A stretch of 64,000 nucleotides of DNA from Aureimonas ureilytica DSM 18598 = NBRC 106430 (GTDB taxonomy: Bacteria; Pseudomonadota; Alphaproteobacteria; Rhizobiales; Rhizobiaceae). This document shows, in pieces, positions 26,429-35,692 of the stretch (position 1 is its first letter; each line of letters opens with the position of its first letter). Under the pieces are notes generated by a model that searched no databases, was not told the origin of the DNA, and saw nothing but the letters and a program-made list of their open reading frames with translations. The stretch covers positions 280,197-344,196 of the forward strand of contig NZ_ARQE01000004.1 of NCBI RefSeq assembly GCF_000382705.1, read 5' to 3'. The translations under genes were made by a program, and so were the position numbers.

Positions 26429-27480
26429 CGCGCGCGCTCCTCCCGCGCCGGCCGCTCGGGCAGCGGACGCAGCTCGAAGGCGAGTTGGCCGGGCGCGGTG
26501 TCGGTCCCTTCCGAGAGAAGCGGACTGCCGGCGAGCGCCGCGCGCACCGCCCCACTCCCCCCGCCTTGCAGATCGATCAGGAGCCGCTTTCCCTCCAGGC
26601 GAAGCGCCGTGAGCGTGGTGCCGGGCGGCAGGCGGCGCGCGAGCTCGTCGAGCAGCATCGATACCGGAACGCGGCTCGCGCGCGCGTCCAGAAAATCGGC
26701 GACCGCTGTCGCGGACTGGGCGGTCGGCGAAGCCTTGGGCAGCGCCGCCCGCGCCGCGCTCAGCTCGGCCAGCGCCGCGTCCTGCCGCGCGATCAGGAGA
26801 AAGGGCGTGGCGAGCGCCAGGAGGAGCGCCGCAGCGCCGAGCCAGCGCGCGAGCGGCGAAAGCCGGGCGAGCGCGGCCCGAAAGCTCGCCTCCTGCCGCG
26901 ACAGGAGGTCCACCGGCATCGGCCGGCCTTCGGCATCCCCGACGCTGACCCGCACGAGCGCGAGCCCCGCACCCGCACAGGCCTCTTCCACCGCCCGGAT
27001 GCGCTCGCGCGCCAGGATGACGTGGATCACCTCCAGCTCACGCGTCGCGACATTCTCGGTCTCGACATACCAGTCGCTGAAGATCTCGCCCGGCTCGAAG
27101 GGCAGAAGCGCCTCGGCCTCGAGGCGGAGCAGCGCGCCGGCATGCGGCAGGGCGCGGCGCGGCAATTGGGAGCGGCGCAGGAAGCACAGATCGCGCGGAA
27201 CGCAGAGCCGCACCGTGCCCTGCGGCGCGGCCTCGGCAAGCTCGGCGAGATGCCGCGAAAGCGCCTCGCCCGGCGCGAGCGCTCCATCCGGCGAAGGCAG
27301 AGCCCCACCGGGAGAGGCGGCCCGCGCCGCCGCGACGCGCCCGTCCGACAGGAGCACGCAATCGATCTCGGCGCGCGCGCCGCTGGCGCGGGCGCGCAAC
27401 CCGTTCGGCACCAGGGCGGCGATCTCGTCCCGCCACCAGGACCAGCCGCGCCGGGCGATGTCGGTGAGGCTCGGCCGCAT
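26425..27480 (-). CDS. gspL: Type II secretion GspL-like / PilN-like protein
   Basis: A 351-residue protein with an N-terminal cytoplasmic actin-like part (about 25-205, including RLEAEALLPFEPGEIFSDW, a signature of the PilM/GspL group), a membrane helix at about 210-230 (WLGAAALLLALATPFLLI), then a periplasmic coiled coil and ferredoxin-like domain. In T2SS, GspL recruits the GspE ATPase to the membrane and partners GspM. I chose ATG 27480; a GTG at 27546 would extend it by 22 residues without support. It is divergent from gspE across 274 bases that contain a long inverted repeat. Confidence 0.8.
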   Translation of the reverse strand: MRPSLTDIARRGWSWWRDEIAALVPNGLRARASGARAEIDCVLLSDGRVAAARAASPGGALPSPDGALAPGEALSRHLAELAEAAPQGTVRLCVPRDLCFLRRSQLPRRALPHAGALLRLEAEALLPFEPGEIFSDWYVETENVATRELEVIHVILARERIRAVEEACAGAGLALVRVSVGDAEGRPMPVDLLSRQEASFRAALARLSPLARWLGAAALLLALATPFLLIARQDAALAELSAARAALPKASPTAQSATAVADFLDARASRVPVSMLLDELARRLPPGTTLTALRLEGKRLLIDLQGGGSGAVRAALAGSPLLSEGTDTAPGQLAFELRPLPERPAREERAR

Positions 27481-27608
27481 GTTGGTTTCCGCTGTCACGC
27501 CCCGTCCGGCCACCCGCCCCGTACCCTCGATCGATCGCAGTCGCACAAAGCCTAGCCGGCAAATTTCTACGGATTGTTAAGCAAACGCGTGCTTTTTTGA
27601 GGGGGCGT

Positions 27609-27723
27609 CTTGAACCAGGGACGAGCCTCGCGCCCTCCGCCGGCCGCGCGGACACGCTGAGGCCTTGGGCTCCGCCGAGCCCGGCTTCGCCGATCCGACC
27701 TCCCCCCTCGCCCCTGGTTCAAG
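27609..27723. repeat. Spaced inverted repeat in the gspL-gspE gap
   Basis: CTTGAACCAGGG at 27609-27620 is exactly mirrored by CCCTGGTTCAAG at 27712-27723; allowing one mismatch, the arms are 17 bases (27609-27625 / 27707-27723). The spacer holds a small hairpin, GGGCT-CCGCCG-AGCCC, at 27667-27682. It lies just before the gspE start, in the divergent T2SS control region. Confidence 0.7.
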
Positions 27724-27754
27724 GCAGCCGCGCGGGATTCGGATCGGAACGGCC

Positions 27755-29509
27755 ATGCTTGTTTGGGGATCGAAGAGGCGGCCCGGATCGCCCGCCACCG
27801 ACCGGCGCCAGGGCACCCGCGCGGCAGCCGGCCCGACCGCCCTCGGCTTTCTCGACCATCTTCAGGCCCAAGGGCTGATGGAGCCGCCCGCCGCCGAGCG
27901 CGCGCGCCTCGCCTTCGAGACGCATGGCTCGCTGCCGATCGTCATCACCGAACTCGGCCTCCTGTCGGAAGCCGATCTCCTCGCGGCGCTGGAAGACTTC
28001 ACCGGCCTGCCGGCGGCGGCGGCCGACACGCTGCCCGCCGAGCCGGTTCTTGGCGATCGGATGGGCGGCGCCTATTGCCGCCGCGCCCGCGTCCTCGCGC
28101 TGCGCGACGGGCCGCCGCCCATGGTCGGCGTGGTGGACCCGTTCGCGACCGACCTCATGGCGGCGCTAGCCTATTCGCTGGGCGGGGCGAGCTTCCGGCT
28201 GATCGGCCCGAGCACGTTCGAGGCCGCCGCGCGCCGCTTGTTCGGCGAAGCGGATGCGAACGAACTCGGCGAGGACGCCGAGGACGGGCTCGGCAGCGAC
28301 CGCGAGCGGCTGGAAGACGCCGCGCGCCAGGCGCCGATCATTCGCCTTGCCCATTCGCTGTTCCGCACCGCCTTCGAGCTCGGCGCGTCCGACATCCATA
28401 TCGAGCCGGGCGAGACCGACCTCACGGCGCGCTACCGCGTCGATGGTGTCCTGGTGCGGCCCGAGACCCTGCCGAAGGCGGTTCACACGGGCCTCGCCAC
28501 CCGCATCAAAATTCTCGCCGAACTCAACATCGCCGAGCGGCGCCTGCCGCAGGACGGGCGCATGAAGGTCGTGGACCGGGGCCGCGAGGTGGACGTGCGC
28601 GTGTCCGTGCTGCCGACAGCCCATGGCGAGGCGCTGGTGCTGCGCCTTCTCGGCCAGTCGCGCAAGGAAGGCAGCTACGAGGCGCTGGGCTTTCCCGCCC
28701 CGCTCGCCGCGCGCATCGACGCCATGGCCGACCGGCCGAACGGCATCTTCCTGATCACCGGCCCGACCGGCTCGGGCAAGACCACGACGCTCTACACGCT
28801 CCTGCAACGGCTGAACGACCGCACCGCCAAGATCATCACGGTCGAGGACCCCGTGGAATATCGGATGGCCGGCGTCACGCAGGTCCAGACCCATGCCGCG
28901 ATCGGTCTCGACTTCGCCGCCGCCTTGCGCTCCATCCTGCGCCAGGACCCCGACATCGTGATGGTCGGTGAAATCCGCGACGGCGAGACGGCGCGCATCG
29001 CCGTGCAGGCGGCGCTGACCGGCCATCTCGTGCTCTCGACGCTGCACACCAATTCCGCCGCCGCCGCCACGACCCGGCTGATCGACATGGGCGTCGAGCC
29101 TTATCTCCTCGCCGCCGTCCTGAACGGCGTCCTCGCCCAGCGCCTCCTGCGCCTCCTGTGCCCCGAATGCCGCGAGGTCGCGCCGGCCAGCGCCGCCGAG
29201 CGCGCGCGGATCGAGCGCCATCGGCCGGACCTTGCGGGCGCGCCGGTGCTGCGCCTCGCCCATCCCGTCGGCTGCCCGCATTGCAACAACACGGGCTATC
29301 GCGGCCGGACGGTGGTCGCCGAGGGGCTGGAGATCGGGCGGGGCCTGTCGGCGATGATCGCCGCGCGCCGCAACGAGGCCGAGATCGAGGAAACGGCGCG
29401 CCGGGAGGGCATGCAGACGCTGCTCGGCCACGGGATCGACAAGGCGCTGGCGCTGGAAACGAGCCTGGAAGAGGTCCTGCGCAGCCTCGGCGGCGGAGAC
29501 GGCGCATGA
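27755..29509 (+). CDS. gspE: Type II secretion ATPase GspE
   Basis: A 584-residue secretion ATPase that powers pseudopilus assembly at the inner membrane. The N-terminal part (about 30-150) is the GspE/PilB N1 domain, which binds GspL. The core follows, with Walker A GPTGSGKTT at 336-344, the Asp box VEDPVEY, Walker B-type DIVMVGEIRD and the His box TGHLVLSTLHTN. The zinc-binding tetracysteine motif is present as CPEC and CPHC. The start is ATG 27755; in-frame sequence upstream overlaps the inverted repeat. The stop overlaps the gspF start by four bases. Confidence 0.94.
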   Translation: MLVWGSKRRPGSPATDRRQGTRAAAGPTALGFLDHLQAQGLMEPPAAERARLAFETHGSLPIVITELGLLSEADLLAALEDFTGLPAAAADTLPAEPVLGDRMGGAYCRRARVLALRDGPPPMVGVVDPFATDLMAALAYSLGGASFRLIGPSTFEAAARRLFGEADANELGEDAEDGLGSDRERLEDAARQAPIIRLAHSLFRTAFELGASDIHIEPGETDLTARYRVDGVLVRPETLPKAVHTGLATRIKILAELNIAERRLPQDGRMKVVDRGREVDVRVSVLPTAHGEALVLRLLGQSRKEGSYEALGFPAPLAARIDAMADRPNGIFLITGPTGSGKTTTLYTLLQRLNDRTAKIITVEDPVEYRMAGVTQVQTHAAIGLDFAAALRSILRQDPDIVMVGEIRDGETARIAVQAALTGHLVLSTLHTNSAAAATTRLIDMGVEPYLLAAVLNGVLAQRLLRLLCPECREVAPASAAERARIERHRPDLAGAPVLRLAHPVGCPHCNNTGYRGRTVVAEGLEIGRGLSAMIAARRNEAEIEETARREGMQTLLGHGIDKALALETSLEEVLRSLGGGDGA

Positions 29510-30720
29510 CGCTCTATCGCTTCGAGGCGGTGGACGGGCGCGGGCTGAAGCGCGCCGGGCGGGTCGAAGCGGAAGACCGCGCCCGCGCGCTCGCGCTCGC
29601 CTCCGCCGGGGGCCTGCGCGTCCTGAAGGTCGAGCCGGTGCCTCAGACCGCCAGCATCTGGCAGCGGGACCTCTTCGGCACGGGCGGGGTGAAGCGCACC
29701 GAGCTTCTGTCCTTCGTGAAGGACCTCGCGACGCTTCTGGGAGCGGAGCTCACCATCGACCGCGCGCTGCGGCTCGCCATTCGCCAGTCGCCCCGCAGCC
29801 TCACCGAAACGCTGGAAACGGTGCTGGCCGACGTTCTGGGCGGCCAGCCCTTGTCGCGCGCCTTCGCCCGCCATCCCAAGGTCTTCTCGCGCGAGATCGT
29901 GGAGGTGACGGCGGCGGGCGAGCTGACCGGCACGCTCGGCCGCGTGCTCGGCGATCTCGCGGTGTCGCTGGCGCGCGCGGACGCGATCCGGCGCACGGTG
30001 GTCTCGGCGCTGATCTATCCGCTGCTCCTCCTCGTCATGGCGCTCGGCATCGTCGGGCTCGTGGTGGGGCTGCTCGTTCCCTCGCTCGCGCCCTTGTTCG
30101 ACCAGCCCGGCATCGAACCGCCGGCGGTGATCGTGCTGACGCAGTCGATGGAGCGCTTTCTCGGCGCGAACTGGGTCCTCGTGCTCGGCGCGTTCGGCGC
30201 GCTCGCCGCCCTCCTCGCCGCACTCTGGGGAAGGCCCGGATTCGTGGAATGGCGCGAGGCGGCGCTGTTGAAGCTGCCGCTTCTCGGCCCGGTTCTAGTC
30301 GGCATCGAGGCCGGGCGCCTGTGCCGCACGCTCGGCACGCTGCTCGGCGCCGAGGTCGGCCTGCCCGCCGCGATCGCCGCGACGCGCCTCGTGCCCAAGC
30401 GCCTCGCGTTTCGCCGCGTGCTCGACGAGGCCGCGCGGCGCATTCCCGAGGGCGCGCGGCTCGCCCCCGCGCTTGCCGGGCTGGAAGCCCTGTCGCCGCT
30501 GACGCTTCAGATGATCGCGGTCGGCGAGGAGGTGAACCGCGTGCCGCATATGCTGATGCGCGCCGCCGAACTGCACGAGGAAGCCGTGGAAACGCGCATC
30601 GGGCGGCTGTTCGCGGTCATGACGCCGCTCATCACCGCCGGCCTCGGACTTCTCGTCGGCGGGCTGATCCTGTCCGTCATGAGCGCCATCCTGTCCGTCA
30701 ACGATCTCGCGGCCCAATGA
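29506..30720 (+). CDS. gspF: Type II secretion inner-membrane protein GspF
   Basis: A 404-residue platform protein with two repeats of the T2SSF domain (about 65-190 and 270-395) and three membrane helices: about 165-190 (IYPLLLLVMALGIVGLVVGLLVPSL), about 225-245, and about 370-395 near the C-terminus. The repeat hallmarks are LSFVKDLATLLGAEL with FSREIVEVTAAGELTGTL in the first half and LCRTLGTLLGAEVGL with LQMIAVGEEVNRVPHML in the second. It interacts with GspE and GspL in family members. It begins within the ATGA overlap with gspE and ends within an ATGA overlap with gspH. Confidence 0.92.
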   Translation: MTLYRFEAVDGRGLKRAGRVEAEDRARALALASAGGLRVLKVEPVPQTASIWQRDLFGTGGVKRTELLSFVKDLATLLGAELTIDRALRLAIRQSPRSLTETLETVLADVLGGQPLSRAFARHPKVFSREIVEVTAAGELTGTLGRVLGDLAVSLARADAIRRTVVSALIYPLLLLVMALGIVGLVVGLLVPSLAPLFDQPGIEPPAVIVLTQSMERFLGANWVLVLGAFGALAALLAALWGRPGFVEWREAALLKLPLLGPVLVGIEAGRLCRTLGTLLGAEVGLPAAIAATRLVPKRLAFRRVLDEAARRIPEGARLAPALAGLEALSPLTLQMIAVGEEVNRVPHMLMRAAELHEEAVETRIGRLFAVMTPLITAGLGLLVGGLILSVMSAILSVNDLAAQ

Positions 30721-31181
30721 GCGAGGCGGAGGCGGGCGACGCGGGCTTCACGCTGGCCGAGATGCTGGTGGTGCTCGCCCTTCTGGCGCTCGCCGCCACG
30801 GCCGCCGCCTCCAGCTTTGCCAACAACCGCCCGGCCGGCGTTCTCAGCACGGTCACGGACCAGCTCGTCGCCGACCTCCAGCGCACGCGCATCGACGCGA
30901 TGCGGCTCGGCCGGATGCGCCATCTCGCCTTCGATGCTGGAGAGCGGCGCTGGCAACGCGAGGGCGCCGCGCCCGTGCCGCTGCCGGACGGCGTGGGGCT
31001 CGACCTCACCACCGCCGGCGAAGCGCGGCTCGGTGGTGGCGGGGACAGCGGCGCGCCGACCATCGCCTTTCTGCCGGACGGCCGCTCCACCGGCGGGCGC
31101 GTCTCGCTGCGCCTCGGCGGCGGAGAGCGCAGGGTCGAGGTGAACTGGCTGACCGGCGCGGTGCGCCGCGAGGGGCCATGA
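30717..31181 (+). CDS. gspH: Minor pseudopilin GspH
   Basis: A 154-residue prepilin-like protein. After a 10-residue acidic leader, the prepilin peptidase site is G10|F11 followed by TLAEML, with Glu at +5 and a hydrophobic helix to about residue 33. The rest is a small globular domain with FDAGERRWQREG and FLPDGRSTGGRVSL, the last being typical of GspH (FxPdGxstGG). The start overlaps the gspF stop. GspH sits at or near the pseudopilus tip with I, J and K in known systems. Confidence 0.88.
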   Translation: MSEAEAGDAGFTLAEMLVVLALLALAATAAASSFANNRPAGVLSTVTDQLVADLQRTRIDAMRLGRMRHLAFDAGERRWQREGAAPVPLPDGVGLDLTTAGEARLGGGGDSGAPTIAFLPDGRSTGGRVSLRLGGGERRVEVNWLTGAVRREGP

Positions 31182-31191
31182 GCGAGCCCCT

Positions 31192-31611
31192 ATGAGCGAG
31201 CGCCGCGACGAACAGGCAGGCGAGAGCGCCGAGGAGGGTTTCACCCTGGCGGAGGTGCTGGTCGCCTTCGCGATCCTGGCGCTCGTCACGCTCGCCATGA
31301 TGCGCGCCTTTTCCGGCACCTCGCTCGCCCTGTCGCGCAGCGCCGGCCATGAGGCGCGGATGGATCTCGCCGCGCGAATCATTGAAACCGAGCGCGCCCG
31401 CGACCCCATGGAGCCCGGCCGGCGCGAGGGCCGCGAGAACGGGCTCGACTGGTGGGCGCTGACCGAACCCGTCGAGAGCGCCGGCCTCGCGCCGCCCGCC
31501 GGCACGCCGCGCCTCTTTCGCCTTTCGGTCGGGGTCGATCCGCACGGCGCCAAACCCGCGTCCGCCCTTCTCTCCACTCTGATCCTCGCGCGAGGGTCCG
31601 ATGGCCGCTAG
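31192..31611 (+). CDS. gspI: Minor pseudopilin GspI
   Basis: A 139-residue prepilin-like protein. The leader ends at G16, then F17-TLAEVLVAFAILALVTLAM with Glu21 at +5. The C-terminal half contains GLDWWALTEPV and LFRLSVGVDP, short but consistent with GspI. ATG 31192 follows an earlier in-frame-looking ATG in the gspH tail; the chosen start gives a leader length like those of its neighbours. It overlaps gspJ by 11 bases. Confidence 0.83.
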   Translation: MSERRDEQAGESAEEGFTLAEVLVAFAILALVTLAMMRAFSGTSLALSRSAGHEARMDLAARIIETERARDPMEPGRREGRENGLDWWALTEPVESAGLAPPAGTPRLFRLSVGVDPHGAKPASALLSTLILARGSDGR

Positions 31612-32323
31612 CCGGGCCCTGGCGACTCGATCGGCCAAGTCGGCGGAGGCGCCCCCCTGCCGCGAAGCGGACGACCCGGAAGCCGGCACGACGCTGGTCG
31701 AGCTTCTCGTGGCGCTGGCGCTCCTGTCGCTGATCGCCCTCTTCATCGGGCAGGGCATCGACGCGATCCGCCAGATGGCGCCGGTCGGCCGGCGCATCGA
31801 GGCGGCCATGGATATCGAGGCCGCGCGCGAGCATCTGCGCCGCACGCTCGGCGAGGCGGTGGCCGATCTCGGCCTTGTCGGCGGCGCGCCGTTCGACGGG
31901 GCGAGCGAGGCGCTTCGCTTTCTGGCCCCGGCCGACCCGATCCTGGAAATCGGCGGCCTCAACGCCGTCACGCTGATGCTCGCGCCCGTCGCGGGCGGCG
32001 GGTTCGACATGGTGGAGCGCCGCGCGGTGGCGGGCGGCGATCTCGCGCTTTCGGGCAGCCTCACCCTGCTCGTGCCGGGCGTGCGATCGCTGCGTCTGCG
32101 CTATGGGGAAGCCGGCCCAGACGGGTCCATCCTATGGCGCGAGACGTGGCGGCAGCGCGGCGTCCTGCCGGCGCTCGTGTCGATCGAGCTCAGCTTCCCC
32201 GCGTCCGACCGGCGGCGCTTCGCGCCGCTCCTCGTTCATCCCCTCGCCTCGCCCGTGCCGCCGGACCGGCTAAGCCAAAGCCCTTCCGACGAGGCGCAAG
32301 GCGCTTTCCTGCCCGAAGGCTGA
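31601..32323 (+). CDS. gspJ: Minor pseudopilin GspJ
   Basis: A 240-residue prepilin-like protein, the largest of the H-I-J trio as usual. Cleavage is predicted at G29|T30 with TTLVELLVALALLSLIALF after it and Glu34 at +5. The first residue of the mature form is Thr rather than Phe, which prepilin peptidases tolerate. The globular part has LRLRYGEAGPDG and FPASDRRRFAPLLVHPLA, typical of GspJ. The leader is long (29 residues). A 154-base gap separates it from gspD, the only sizeable gap in the rightward operon, so gspD may have its own promoter. Confidence 0.85.
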   Translation: MAASRALATRSAKSAEAPPCREADDPEAGTTLVELLVALALLSLIALFIGQGIDAIRQMAPVGRRIEAAMDIEAAREHLRRTLGEAVADLGLVGGAPFDGASEALRFLAPADPILEIGGLNAVTLMLAPVAGGGFDMVERRAVAGGDLALSGSLTLLVPGVRSLRLRYGEAGPDGSILWRETWRQRGVLPALVSIELSFPASDRRRFAPLLVHPLASPVPPDRLSQSPSDEAQGAFLPEG

Positions 32324-32477
32324 CCGGCGCCTCTGGACCTTGCCAGCCGTCTGTCCAGCCCGCCGCGCCGGGTGAACCAGTTTCGGTCCATCTTGGGTCC
32401 CTAATGATTTCCTAACGAAGGGCCCTTGTGCTTCGGATCGGCTTGACCGTGCGGCAACGGTCCGGGGAACGGCAGGC

Positions 32478-34619
32478 ATGGAATCCAAGGATCGGACGGA
32501 GACTGCGAGGGGACAGCGCCGCCTGCGGCGCTCCGGCTTTGCGCTTCTCGCCCTGTCCCAGATTCTGACGGCCTGCACCACGCCGAACTCCCGCACCGTC
32601 GAAGCGCGCAGCGGGCTGGAAGCCACGCGCTCGCTCGGCGCCCCGCGCGCGGCCCGGCGCGAGGGGATCTTCGGCGGGATGCGCCGTGGCACGCCGTCCG
32701 AGGTCGTCCTGTCCGGCGGCGCGTCCGGCCCGGCCGGCGGCGCGCCGCTCTACAGGGAAGCGGGCGACAAGGTGACGCTGAACCTCGTCGATGTGCCGAT
32801 CCGGGCCGCCGCCAACGCGATCTTCGTGGAAATCCTGCGCTCCAACTTCATCATGGCCGACGATGTCGCGGGCACGGTGACTCTCCAGACGGCGCGCCCC
32901 GTGAGCCGGCAGGCGCTGGTGGACGCGTTCGAATCCGTTCTCGCCGGCAAGGGCCTGACGATCCAGAAGACCGGCGAGATCTATCGCATTGCCATGGGGA
33001 CCGATTCCCTAGAGACCGGCAGCGTCGGCTTCACGCAGCCGGGCGACCTTCAGGTCGGCACCGGGGCGCAGATCGTGCCGCTGAAATCCGTCTCCGCGCT
33101 GGAGATGGAGCGCATCCTAAAGCCGATCGCGCCGAACGGCATCGTGCGGGCCGATCCCGCGCGCAACATTCTCGTGCTCACCGGCACGGCCGAGCAGATC
33201 CGCACGATGCGCGAGACCATCGGTCTGTTCGATGTCGACTGGATGCGCAACCAGTCCGCCGCGATCTTCCCGCTGACCGGCGGCGGCGATCCGAACGCCA
33301 TCGCCAAGCAGCTCGAGGCCGTCTATGGCGGCGCGGAAGGCCCGGCGCAGGGCACGGTGCGCTTCGTGCCGAGCCGCGAGCTGAACTCGATCCTGGTGAT
33401 CGCGGCCAACCGGCGCCAGCTCGACCGCGCGCGGGACTATATCCTCAAGTTCGACTTCGTGGCCTCCGAAAGCGGCCAGCGAACCTTCGTCTACAAGGTG
33501 GAGAACCGCCCGGCCAAGGAGCTGGCGACGATCGTCCAGGGCATGTTGTCGGGGATCGAGGGCTCGGGCGTTGCGAGCAGCCTGACGGCGCTGCGCACCA
33601 GCGTCGGCATGGGCGAAACGGACCTGCGCGGCGGCGAGGCCGGCGACGCACCATCCGACGCCGCGAGCGGCATCGCCGCCTCGCAGACCCCCGCCTTCGG
33701 CGCGGGCAAGATGACCGTGGTGGCGGACGAGCCGAACAACGCGCTGATCATCGTGGCGACCAAGCCGCAATACGACCGGCTCCTGCCGATCCTCGCCTCC
33801 TCCGACCGCATGGCCAATCAGGTGCTGATCGAGGCGGTGATCGCGGAAGTGACGCTGAACGACCAGTTGAAGTTCGGCCTGCGCTGGTTCTTCGAACATG
33901 GCGGCGGCGGCAAGCTGAAGCTGTCGGACGCCGTCAGCGGCGCCGTGTCGGCTCTCGCGCCGGGCTTCTCCTACATGCTCGCCAAGGCCGACTTCCAGCT
34001 CGTGATCAACGCGCTGGCCTCCGTGACCAACGTCAAGGTCATCTCCTCGCCGACCCTCACCGTTCTCGACAACCGCACCGCCCGGCTCCAGATCGGCGAC
34101 CAGGTGCCGATCGTGACCCAGACCGCCACTGCCACCTCCGCCTCGATCGACGCGCCGATCGTCAACCGGGTGGAGATGAAGGACACCGGCGTCATCCTGT
34201 CGGTCACGCCGCGCATCAATTCCAACGGCCATGTCCTTCTCAACATCGAGCAGGAAGTGAGCGACGTCGTGCGCACCACCTCGTCCGGCATAGATTCGCC
34301 GACGATCCGCCAGCGCAAGGTATCCACCACCGTTTCGGTGGACGACGGGCAGAGCATCGCGCTCGGCGGCCTCGTTCAGGATTCGCGCGAGAAGGGCAAC
34401 GACAAGGTGCCGGTGCTCGGCGACGTGCCGGTGCTCGGCGCGGCCTTCCGCAACCGCAGCGACGTGAAGAAGCGCACCGAACTCGTGATCTTCATCCGCC
34501 CCCGCGTCATGCGGAACGGGACGGAAGCCGAAGCCATCACCCGCGAGTTCCGCGACGGGCTGGCGCGGCTCGGGCTGGACGAAGGCAACCCGTCCACCTT
34601 CCAGCGCATCACCCGCTAG
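32478..34619 (+). CDS. gspD: Type II secretion secretin GspD, predicted lipoprotein
   Basis: A 713-residue outer-membrane secretin. An Arg-rich n-region and hydrophobic FALLALSQIL lead into a lipobox LTAC with Cys33, so it should be lipidated. The N0 domain follows at about 90-160 (VTLNLVDVPIRAAANAI), then N1-N3 domains (about 175-420, including FDVDWMRNQSAAIFPL and VENRPAKELATIVQGML). The C-terminal secretin barrel spans about 440-690, with VLIEAVIAEVTL, VISSPTLTVLDN, IGDQVPIVT and ALGGLVQD. Near the end is KRTELVIFIRPRVM. No separate pilotin (GspS-type) gene is seen, which fits self-targeting by its own lipid. It may form the channel for the secreted proteins. Confidence 0.93.
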   Translation: MESKDRTETARGQRRLRRSGFALLALSQILTACTTPNSRTVEARSGLEATRSLGAPRAARREGIFGGMRRGTPSEVVLSGGASGPAGGAPLYREAGDKVTLNLVDVPIRAAANAIFVEILRSNFIMADDVAGTVTLQTARPVSRQALVDAFESVLAGKGLTIQKTGEIYRIAMGTDSLETGSVGFTQPGDLQVGTGAQIVPLKSVSALEMERILKPIAPNGIVRADPARNILVLTGTAEQIRTMRETIGLFDVDWMRNQSAAIFPLTGGGDPNAIAKQLEAVYGGAEGPAQGTVRFVPSRELNSILVIAANRRQLDRARDYILKFDFVASESGQRTFVYKVENRPAKELATIVQGMLSGIEGSGVASSLTALRTSVGMGETDLRGGEAGDAPSDAASGIAASQTPAFGAGKMTVVADEPNNALIIVATKPQYDRLLPILASSDRMANQVLIEAVIAEVTLNDQLKFGLRWFFEHGGGGKLKLSDAVSGAVSALAPGFSYMLAKADFQLVINALASVTNVKVISSPTLTVLDNRTARLQIGDQVPIVTQTATATSASIDAPIVNRVEMKDTGVILSVTPRINSNGHVLLNIEQEVSDVVRTTSSGIDSPTIRQRKVSTTVSVDDGQSIALGGLVQDSREKGNDKVPVLGDVPVLGAAFRNRSDVKKRTELVIFIRPRVMRNGTEAEAITREFRDGLARLGLDEGNPSTFQRITR

Positions 34620-34627
34620 AGGCTGTC

Positions 34628-35692
34628 ATGACGCGCCGGCGCAGAAGCGCGCCCGAGGCGGAGCGTAAGCGCGAGACCGGCGACGAGGACGGCGAAGCCG
34701 GCTTCGTGCTTCTTTCGGTGCTTCTGGCCGCGATCCTGTTCGTCGGGGTGGCCGCGAGCTTTGCCGTGCGCGCCCGGCTCGTGACGCTTCAAACCGGCAA
34801 CAGGAGCGAACTCGCAAGGGCGCAGGCGCTGGCGGACGGCGCGGCCCTGTTCGTCGCCGACGCGCTGCGCCCGCCCCCGCGCCAGGCCCCCACATCGCAG
34901 GCCATTCTCGCCGCCGCGCTGTCGGGTGAGGCGACGGCCGCCCCGCCGCCCGAGCCCCTGCCGCTGCCCTTCGACGGGACGCCCCTCTCCTGCGCGCTGC
35001 CCGGCGGCGGCGGCGGCCGGCTGGAGCTGTCGGCCGTGGACCAGGGCGCGCTTCTCGATCTCAACGGCGCGTCCGTGCCCATGCTGCGCGATTTCTTCGA
35101 GGCCGCCGGCCTCGGCGGCGAGACGGCGCGGCGGTTGGCCGAGGAGATCGGCGACTTCCGCGACCCCGACGACGATCCGCAGAGCAACGGCATCGGGGAG
35201 CGCGCGCAATATTGGCAGGCGGGACTGGCCTGGGGACCGGCGAACCGGCCCTTCGTGGATGTGGAGGAGGTCGCGCGCCTGCCTTCCGTCACGCCGGCGC
35301 TGCTCGCGCGCCTGCGCCCGCTCCTCACCGTCCAGAATCCGCGCGCCGGCCTCGACCTCGCGCTGACGCCCGCTGCCTCGCACGGCGTCCTGCCGCCGGA
35401 GGCCACCGAGCGGCCGAACCTCAAGCGATGGCAATTGGCGAGTTCGCGCACGAATTTCGCGGTGGACGCCCGGCTGCGGCGGGGCGACGGGAGCCTCGCG
35501 GCCGGGCGGCGCGCGCTCGTTACCTTCGGCGGGCCGGACAATGGCGAATTGCGCGTCCTGCGCTGGTCGCGCCCGCCCTTCGGCGAGGACAAGACGAGCG
35601 CAGCGCCATCGCAGGGCGACGCCTTCTGCTCTCTTCTCGCGACGGCTCTCGGAACGGCACGCGAAGCGGCGAGCGCCACCCTCAGCCCGTGA
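34628..35692 (+). CDS. gspK: Minor pseudopilin GspK
   Basis: A 354-residue pseudopilin with a charged 25-residue leader and cleavage at G25|F26-VLLSVLLAAILFVG. Position +5 is Ser30 rather than Glu, as is usual for GspK, the tip pseudopilin. The large globular domain contains LDLNGAS, then the helix-hairpin-like DFRDPDDDPQSNG and YWQAGLAWGPANRPFVDVEEVARLPSVT, characteristic of GspK. It follows gspD after eight bases. Its 3' end overlaps the convergent prepilin peptidase gene by 11 bases. Confidence 0.9.
   Translation: MTRRRRSAPEAERKRETGDEDGEAGFVLLSVLLAAILFVGVAASFAVRARLVTLQTGNRSELARAQALADGAALFVADALRPPPRQAPTSQAILAAALSGEATAAPPPEPLPLPFDGTPLSCALPGGGGGRLELSAVDQGALLDLNGASVPMLRDFFEAAGLGGETARRLAEEIGDFRDPDDDPQSNGIGERAQYWQAGLAWGPANRPFVDVEEVARLPSVTPALLARLRPLLTVQNPRAGLDLALTPAASHGVLPPEATERPNLKRWQLASSRTNFAVDARLRRGDGSLAAGRRALVTFGGPDNGELRVLRWSRPPFGEDKTSAAPSQGDAFCSLLATALGTAREAASATLSP

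Noticed and set aside
27579-27598. Terminator-like AAGCA-N6-TGCTT followed by T-run upstream of gspE
   Set aside because: The stem is only five pairs, and no rightward gene precedes it that would need termination; probably chance in the AT-richer promoter region.
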